A DNA stretch of 8,769 nt from Oscillibacter faecalis_A (GTDB lineage: Bacteria; Bacillota; Clostridia; Oscillospirales; Oscillospiraceae), in NCBI RefSeq assembly GCF_029218125.1, contig NZ_JARFXX010000019.1, forward strand, positions 1-8,769. Direction: 5' to 3'. Under the pieces are notes generated by a model. It saw only the letters and a program-made list of their open reading frames with translations. It was not told the DNA's origin and did not search any database. Shown here piece by piece: positions 6,304 through 8,769 of the stretch. How positions within the stretch are numbered: position 1 is the stretch's first letter; every line of letters begins with the position of its first letter. The position numbers and the translations under genes were made by a program.

Positions 6304-7050
6304 TCAAATCACATTGATGACCTTGGATAAAAATTCCTTTGTGCGGGGATTCTGGGGATGCTCAAAAATTTGCTCCGGCGTCCCCTCTTCGGCGATCTGG
6401 CCCCCGTCCATGAACAGAACCCGGGTCCCCACCTTGCGGGCAAAGCCCATCTCGTGGGTCACCACCACCATGGTGATACCGTCCTTCGCCAAATCGGAAA
6501 TGACCTGCAGAACCTCGCCTACCATCTCCGGGTCCAACGCGGAGGTGGGCTCGTCAAAGAGAAGCACATCCGGCTCCATGGCCAGCGCCCGGACAATGGC
6601 AATTCTCTGCTTTTGTCCGCCGGAGAGCTGACTGGGATAGGACCCCGCCTTATCGTCAAGGCCCACCCGCTTCAAAAGCGTCATGGCCTTGGCCTCGCTC
6701 TCCGCCTGGGACAGTCCCTTGACCTTGATCTGGGAAATGGTGATGTTCTCCAGCACCGTCAGGTTGTTGAACAGGTTGAACTGCTGGAATACCATCCCCA
6801 CCTTCTGTCGGTGCCGGTTCACATCAAAGCCCTTGGCCGTGATGTCCTGTCCTTCAAAGAGAATGGTGCCCGCTGTGGGCTGCTCCAACAAATTCAGGCA
6901 TCGGATAAAGGTGGATTTGCCGCCGCCGGAGGGGCCGATGATGACCACCACATCCCCCTTGGAAATGGTTTCGTCCAACCCGTCGAACACTGTCAGCTCG
7001 CCGAACTTTTTCTGAAGGCCCTTGATTTCAAACAGAACATTATCGTTCAC
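6304..7050 (-). CDS. Polar amino acid ABC transporter ATP-binding protein (GlnQ/HisP-like)
   Basis: A 248-residue ATPase subunit of a polar amino acid importer, acting as a dimer on the cytoplasmic side of the permease. Seen in order: Walker A GPSGGGKST (39-47), Q-loop Q89, signature QLSGGQKQRIAIVRAL (141-156), Walker B LLFDEP (163-168) followed by the D-loop SALD, and switch H199 in VVVTHE. Length and motif spacing match GlnQ/HisP/ArtP proteins. The start is GTG 7050: it is the only usable start because an in-frame stop lies a few codons upstream, and GGGAGA (7066-7061) precedes it by ten bases. The gene overlaps the permease stop codon by 11 bases, so translation is probably coupled. The dehydrogenase gene follows after 40 bases. 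GlnQ-type ATPases do not reveal the substrate. Confidence 0.96.
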   Translation of the reverse strand: MNDNVLFEIKGLQKKFGELTVFDGLDETISKGDVVVIIGPSGGGKSTFIRCLNLLEQPTAGTILFEGQDITAKGFDVNRHRQKVGMVFQQFNLFNNLTVLENITISQIKVKGLSQAESEAKAMTLLKRVGLDDKAGSYPSQLSGGQKQRIAIVRALAMEPDVLLFDEPTSALDPEMVGEVLQVISDLAKDGITMVVVTHEMGFARKVGTRVLFMDGGQIAEEGTPEQIFEHPQNPRTKEFLSKVINVI

Positions 7051-7720
7051 TTTTTTTCATTCTCCCTTCAAAAATGTTCAGCCCCTTGCCGAGACAAATG
7101 TTCAGCGTCAGGTAGATCAGTGCGGAAATGTAATAGCAGGGCAGCGGGTTATAGGTCGCCGTGATCACGATGCCGTTGTTGTACATCAGATCGCTGATGC
7201 CTAAGTATTGGATAATGGAGGTCTCCTTCACCATGGTCACGAACTCGTTGCCGATGGCCGGCAGGATGTTTTTCACCGCCTGCGGCATGATGATGTACCG
7301 CATGGCCTGACTGCCGTTCATGCCGCAGGACCGGGCCGCCTCCATCTGGCCCTTATCCACTGCCTGAATGCCCGCCCGGATGATTTCCGCGATGTAGGCC
7401 GCCGAGTTCATGGACAGTGCAATGATACAGGGGATGGCCCGCTCCAGATCCACGCCGAAAATGCTGCCGGAGGGGTACTTGATGAAGTCCAGTTGGAAAT
7501 ATACGATGTATAGCTGCACCAGCATAGGCGTGCCGCGAATCACGGTGATGTACAGCCGGCTGAACCAGTTCAGCACCTTGATTTTGGAAAGCCGCATCAG
7601 GGCGATGGCGCAGCCCAGCAGTGCGCCGCAGAAAACAGTGACCAGCGCCACTAAAATGGTTGTGCGGGTGCCTCGCAGAAAGTATTGGTAATAATTGGCT
7701 GCGATCTCCAGAATGCTCAT
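7040..7720 (-). CDS. Polar amino acid ABC transporter permease (HisM/GlnP-like)
   Basis: A 226-residue inner-membrane permease of the His/Glu/Gln/Arg/opine importer family and the first gene of the operon. Seen: a hydrophobic N-terminal span (about 21-42), the family hallmark IRGTPMLVQLYIVYF (about 61-75), further spans, and the EAA loop EAARSCGMNGSQAMRYIIMPQA (about 127-148), which docks on the ATPase. Only one permease is present, so it would form a homodimer. The start is chosen at ATG 7720, preceded by GGAGTGA at good spacing; an in-frame GTG at 7729 would add three residues but would leave a leader of only about 16 bases and a poorer ribosome site. The 3' end overlaps the ATPase start by 11 bases. 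The sigma-A promoter and two ArgR-like boxes lie directly upstream. Confidence 0.94.
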   Translation of the reverse strand: MSILEIAANYYQYFLRGTRTTILVALVTVFCGALLGCAIALMRLSKIKVLNWFSRLYITVIRGTPMLVQLYIVYFQLDFIKYPSGSIFGVDLERAIPCIIALSMNSAAYIAEIIRAGIQAVDKGQMEAARSCGMNGSQAMRYIIMPQAVKNILPAIGNEFVTMVKETSIIQYLGISDLMYNNGIVITATYNPLPCYYISALIYLTLNICLGKGLNIFEGRMKKSER

Positions 7721-7752
7721 GTCATTCACTCCGTTGCTCTCTTGATGCTGCT

Positions 7753-7781
7753 ATTGTATATTTATTCACTTCATTTGTCAA
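7753..7781 (-). promoter_or_regulatory. Sigma-A promoter of the amino acid transporter operon
   Basis: On the minus strand TTGACA (7781-7776) is followed after 17 bases by TACAAT (7758-7753), eleven of twelve consensus bases. Transcription should start near 7746, about 26 bases before ATG 7720. The four genes down to 4326 are spaced at -11, 40 and 27 bases with no terminator between them, so this promoter probably serves all of them. Confidence 0.85.
7755..7768 (-). promoter_or_regulatory. ArgR/AhrC-like operator overlapping the -10 box
   Basis: The minus strand reads TGAATAAATATACA, 13 of 14 positions of the ARG box pattern TGAATWWWWATTCA known from ArgR/AhrC regulators. It lies across the spacer and the -10 hexamer, where a bound repressor would block RNA polymerase. 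The four W positions are lenient in AT-rich DNA, so the informative score is 9 of 10. Confidence 0.5.
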
Positions 7782-7785
7782 TATC

Positions 7786-7799
7786 CAAATAAATATTCA
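7786..7799 (-). promoter_or_regulatory. Second ArgR/AhrC-like operator upstream of the -35 box
   Basis: The minus strand reads TGAATATTTATTTG, 12 of 14 positions of TGAATWWWWATTCA. Its centre is 31 bp, about three helical turns, from the centre of the first box, so both sites face the same side of the DNA and flank the -35 hexamer. Confidence 0.42.
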
Positions 7800-7928
7800 T
7801 TTTTACTTTGTAGCTGCGCATAAAGAAAAGGTCGGCCTATTTCCTTTCCCCTGTGAAACTGCACAGATACGCTTCGGCGGCCGCTGCCCGCTCCGGCTGT
7901 AACCGTTTTTTAACCAAATCGTATTCGC

Positions 7929-7979
7929 TTGTTCACAGTTTGTTCATGATTTAGAATTGCCTTTCCGCTATGGTAGATT
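7929..7979 (+). promoter_or_regulatory. Direct-repeat element and weak promoter of the surface protein gene
   Basis: TTGTTCA occurs at 7929-7935 and again at 7940-7946, an 11-bp period, with a degenerate third unit TTAGAAT at 7951. An 11-bp tandem arrangement just upstream of a poor promoter (TTAGAA 7951-7956, 17 bases, TAGATT 7974-7979) is how OmpR/PhoB-type response regulators often bind. The promoter match alone is weak, which would fit activator dependence; the regulator is unknown. Confidence 0.35.
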
Positions 7980-8018
7980 TTGTAGAACCATCTGCATTTT
8001 ATCTGAGGAGGTTTTTTT

Positions 8019-8769
8019 ATGAAACAATTTTTCAGAAAACGGTTCCCATCCCTTTTGCTGACACTAATCATGGTCATGACCATGATTCCCGCCGTGTCGG
8101 CCAGGAGCGCCGACATCACCTACACCGTCAGGCCCGGCTCGGACACATCCTTTGATGTCAGCGACTTTGAGAGCTTTTACACCAAAAACTGCTCCGGCAC
8201 CTTCAAGTATGTGGAGTTTCAGGTCGGTACCAGCAGCTACAATAATTTCAGCGGCTATGTCACCTATGAGGGCGACGCTCTTTCCCGTACGGGACTGACC
8301 AGCAATGATTTCTACTACGATGATTCCTATTATGGAGATTACCCCATCAAGCGTCTTGCTTTAGAGGCTGACAAGAACGCCGCTACCGATTCCATTGAGA
8401 TTGGTTTCACTGTTTACGGCGGCTCCGGCAATAACACAAACCAGTATGCCGAGGGCACGCTGGCGCTGGAAGTCTCCAAGTCCGGCAGCTCCAGCTCCTC
8501 CAAGGGCGATATCTCCTACACTGTCAAGGCCAATGATTCCGTTTCCCTCAGCGGCCGGGATTTTGAGAAGTTCTACGATAATGACTGCTCCGGCACCTTC
8601 AAGTACGTGGTCTTTGACCGTCCCTCCAGCTCCGACTATGCCGACGGTTATATCTACTACCGCTACGGCAAGAGCAAGGAGACTTACTTCTCCCGCAGTG
8701 AACTGAATAGTTACAAATTCTACTACAGCGACAGTGACTACGGTGATTATGACCTTGACGAGCTGAGCT
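8019..8769 (+). CDS. Secreted tyrosine-rich repeat protein, probably S-layer-associated (3' truncated by window)
   Basis: The reading frame stays open from ATG 8019 to the window edge, giving 250 residues of an unfinished protein. GAGGAGG (8005-8011) lies seven bases before the ATG. Residues 1-31 form a signal peptide: FRKR, a Leu/Met-rich core, and likely cleavage after VSA (28) or RSA (31). The mature part contains two tandem repeats of 132 residues (32-163, and 164 onward, incomplete), each beginning DI(T/S)YTV and containing DFE.FY...CSGTFKYV and a Tyr/Asp-rich FYY..S.YGDY motif. One cysteine occurs per repeat (C58, C190), and a Ser-rich linker (155-161) separates them. No catalytic motif is seen. 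Similar Ser/Tyr/Asp-rich beta repeats occur in S-layer-homology proteins of Oscillospiraceae (recalled family knowledge); any SLH domains would lie beyond the right edge. A structural or adhesive cell-surface role is inferred. Confidence 0.85.
   Translation, partial: MKQFFRKRFPSLLLTLIMVMTMIPAVSARSADITYTVRPGSDTSFDVSDFESFYTKNCSGTFKYVEFQVGTSSYNNFSGYVTYEGDALSRTGLTSNDFYYDDSYYGDYPIKRLALEADKNAATDSIEIGFTVYGGSGNNTNQYAEGTLALEVSKSGSSSSSKGDISYTVKANDSVSLSGRDFEKFYDNDCSGTFKYVVFDRPSSSDYADGYIYYRYGKSKETYFSRSELNSYKFYYSDSDYGDYDLDELS
8066..8087. repeat. Perfect 22-bp palindrome in signal-peptide codons
   Basis: AATCATGGTCA (8066-8076) is followed immediately by its exact reverse complement (8077-8087). It lies 47 bases after the A of the start codon and encodes part of the hydrophobic core (IMVMTM). 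As RNA it could form a nine-pair stem with a CAUG loop; as DNA it is a symmetric site for a dimeric protein. Confidence 0.6.
8112..8769 (+). repeat. Tandem 396-bp coding repeats in the surface protein
   Basis: Unit 1 spans 8112-8507 and unit 2 starts at 8508 and runs off the edge. The best-conserved block is a 22-base exact match, 8188-8209 and 8584-8605, offset exactly 396 bp, encoding CSGTFKY. Elsewhere the units have diverged at DNA and protein level, with a net four-residue insertion in unit 2 before the FYY motif, so the duplication is not recent. Confidence 0.8.

Larger units (their letters stand above)
7721..8018. other. Divergent intergenic region
   Basis: No gene is seen in these 298 bases. 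The left part (7730-7800) is AT-rich and holds the operon promoter and ArgR-like boxes. The middle (about 7820-7900) is more GC-rich, includes an 8-bp palindrome GCGGCCGC (7877-7884), and shows no convincing terminator or RNA structure. The right part (7907-8018) holds an 11-bp-spaced direct repeat, a weak -10 and the ribosome site of the surface protein gene. Confidence 0.6.

Noticed and set aside
6296..6309. Inverted repeat ATTTGA-TT-TCAAAT at the end of the ABC ATPase gene
   Set aside because: It is only six AT-rich pairs, overlaps a stop codon, and has no T-run or promoter context, so it is probably chance rather than an internal terminator or operator.
7721..7729. GTG 7729 as start of the permease
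   Set aside because: It would leave a leader of about 16 bases; ATG 7720 has GGAGTGA at better spacing. The difference is only three residues and not fully settled.
7660..7902. 80-residue open frame crossing the permease start into the intergenic region
   Set aside because: It runs antisense through the permease start and operon promoter, lacks a ribosome site and resembles no protein family.

Overview
The window looks like chromosome of a Gram-positive, moderately GC-rich gut-type Clostridia, probably Oscillospiraceae (Flavonifractor/Oscillibacter-like). This is inferred from strong GGAGG ribosome sites, sigma-A promoters, a lipobox-type solute-binding protein, an Mrp with the short clostridial N-terminal cysteine cluster, a xanthine phosphoribosyltransferase close to Bacillus Xpt, and a secreted tyrosine-rich repeat protein of the kind found with S-layer proteins in this group. 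The taxon is an inference; no rRNA lies inside the window.

Layout. Positions 1-250 hold no gene. They carry two tandem leftward sigma-A promoters, one with perfect consensus, of the kind that drives rRNA or tRNA operons; the transcript lies left of the window. Rightward from there come a YhaN/SbcC-like coiled-coil ATPase with an internal membrane hairpin (295-2562), an Mrp/NBP35-type iron-sulfur carrier ATPase (2654-3472, own promoter, strong terminator) and xpt (3670-4248, own promoter, terminator). These three appear to be separate transcription units.

Positions 4326-7720 form a leftward four-gene operon: permease, ATPase, ornithine-cyclodeaminase/mu-crystallin-family dehydrogenase, and lipoprotein substrate-binding protein. 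It encodes a polar amino acid ABC importer with an embedded NAD(P)-dependent amino/imino acid enzyme. Its promoter is near perfect (TTGACA-17-TACAAT) and is flanked and overlapped by two sequences resembling ArgR/AhrC operators, three helical turns apart, which suggests arginine-responsive control and a basic amino acid substrate.

From 8019 a divergent gene encodes a secreted protein with at least two ~132-residue tandem repeats, cut by the right edge. Its upstream region carries an 11-bp-spaced direct repeat, and its signal-peptide codons contain a perfect 22-bp palindrome. No CRISPR array, insertion sequence, phage gene or tRNA was seen. The least ordinary items are the ArgR-like boxes on the transporter operon, the dehydrogenase inside it, and the repeat surface protein with its palindrome.
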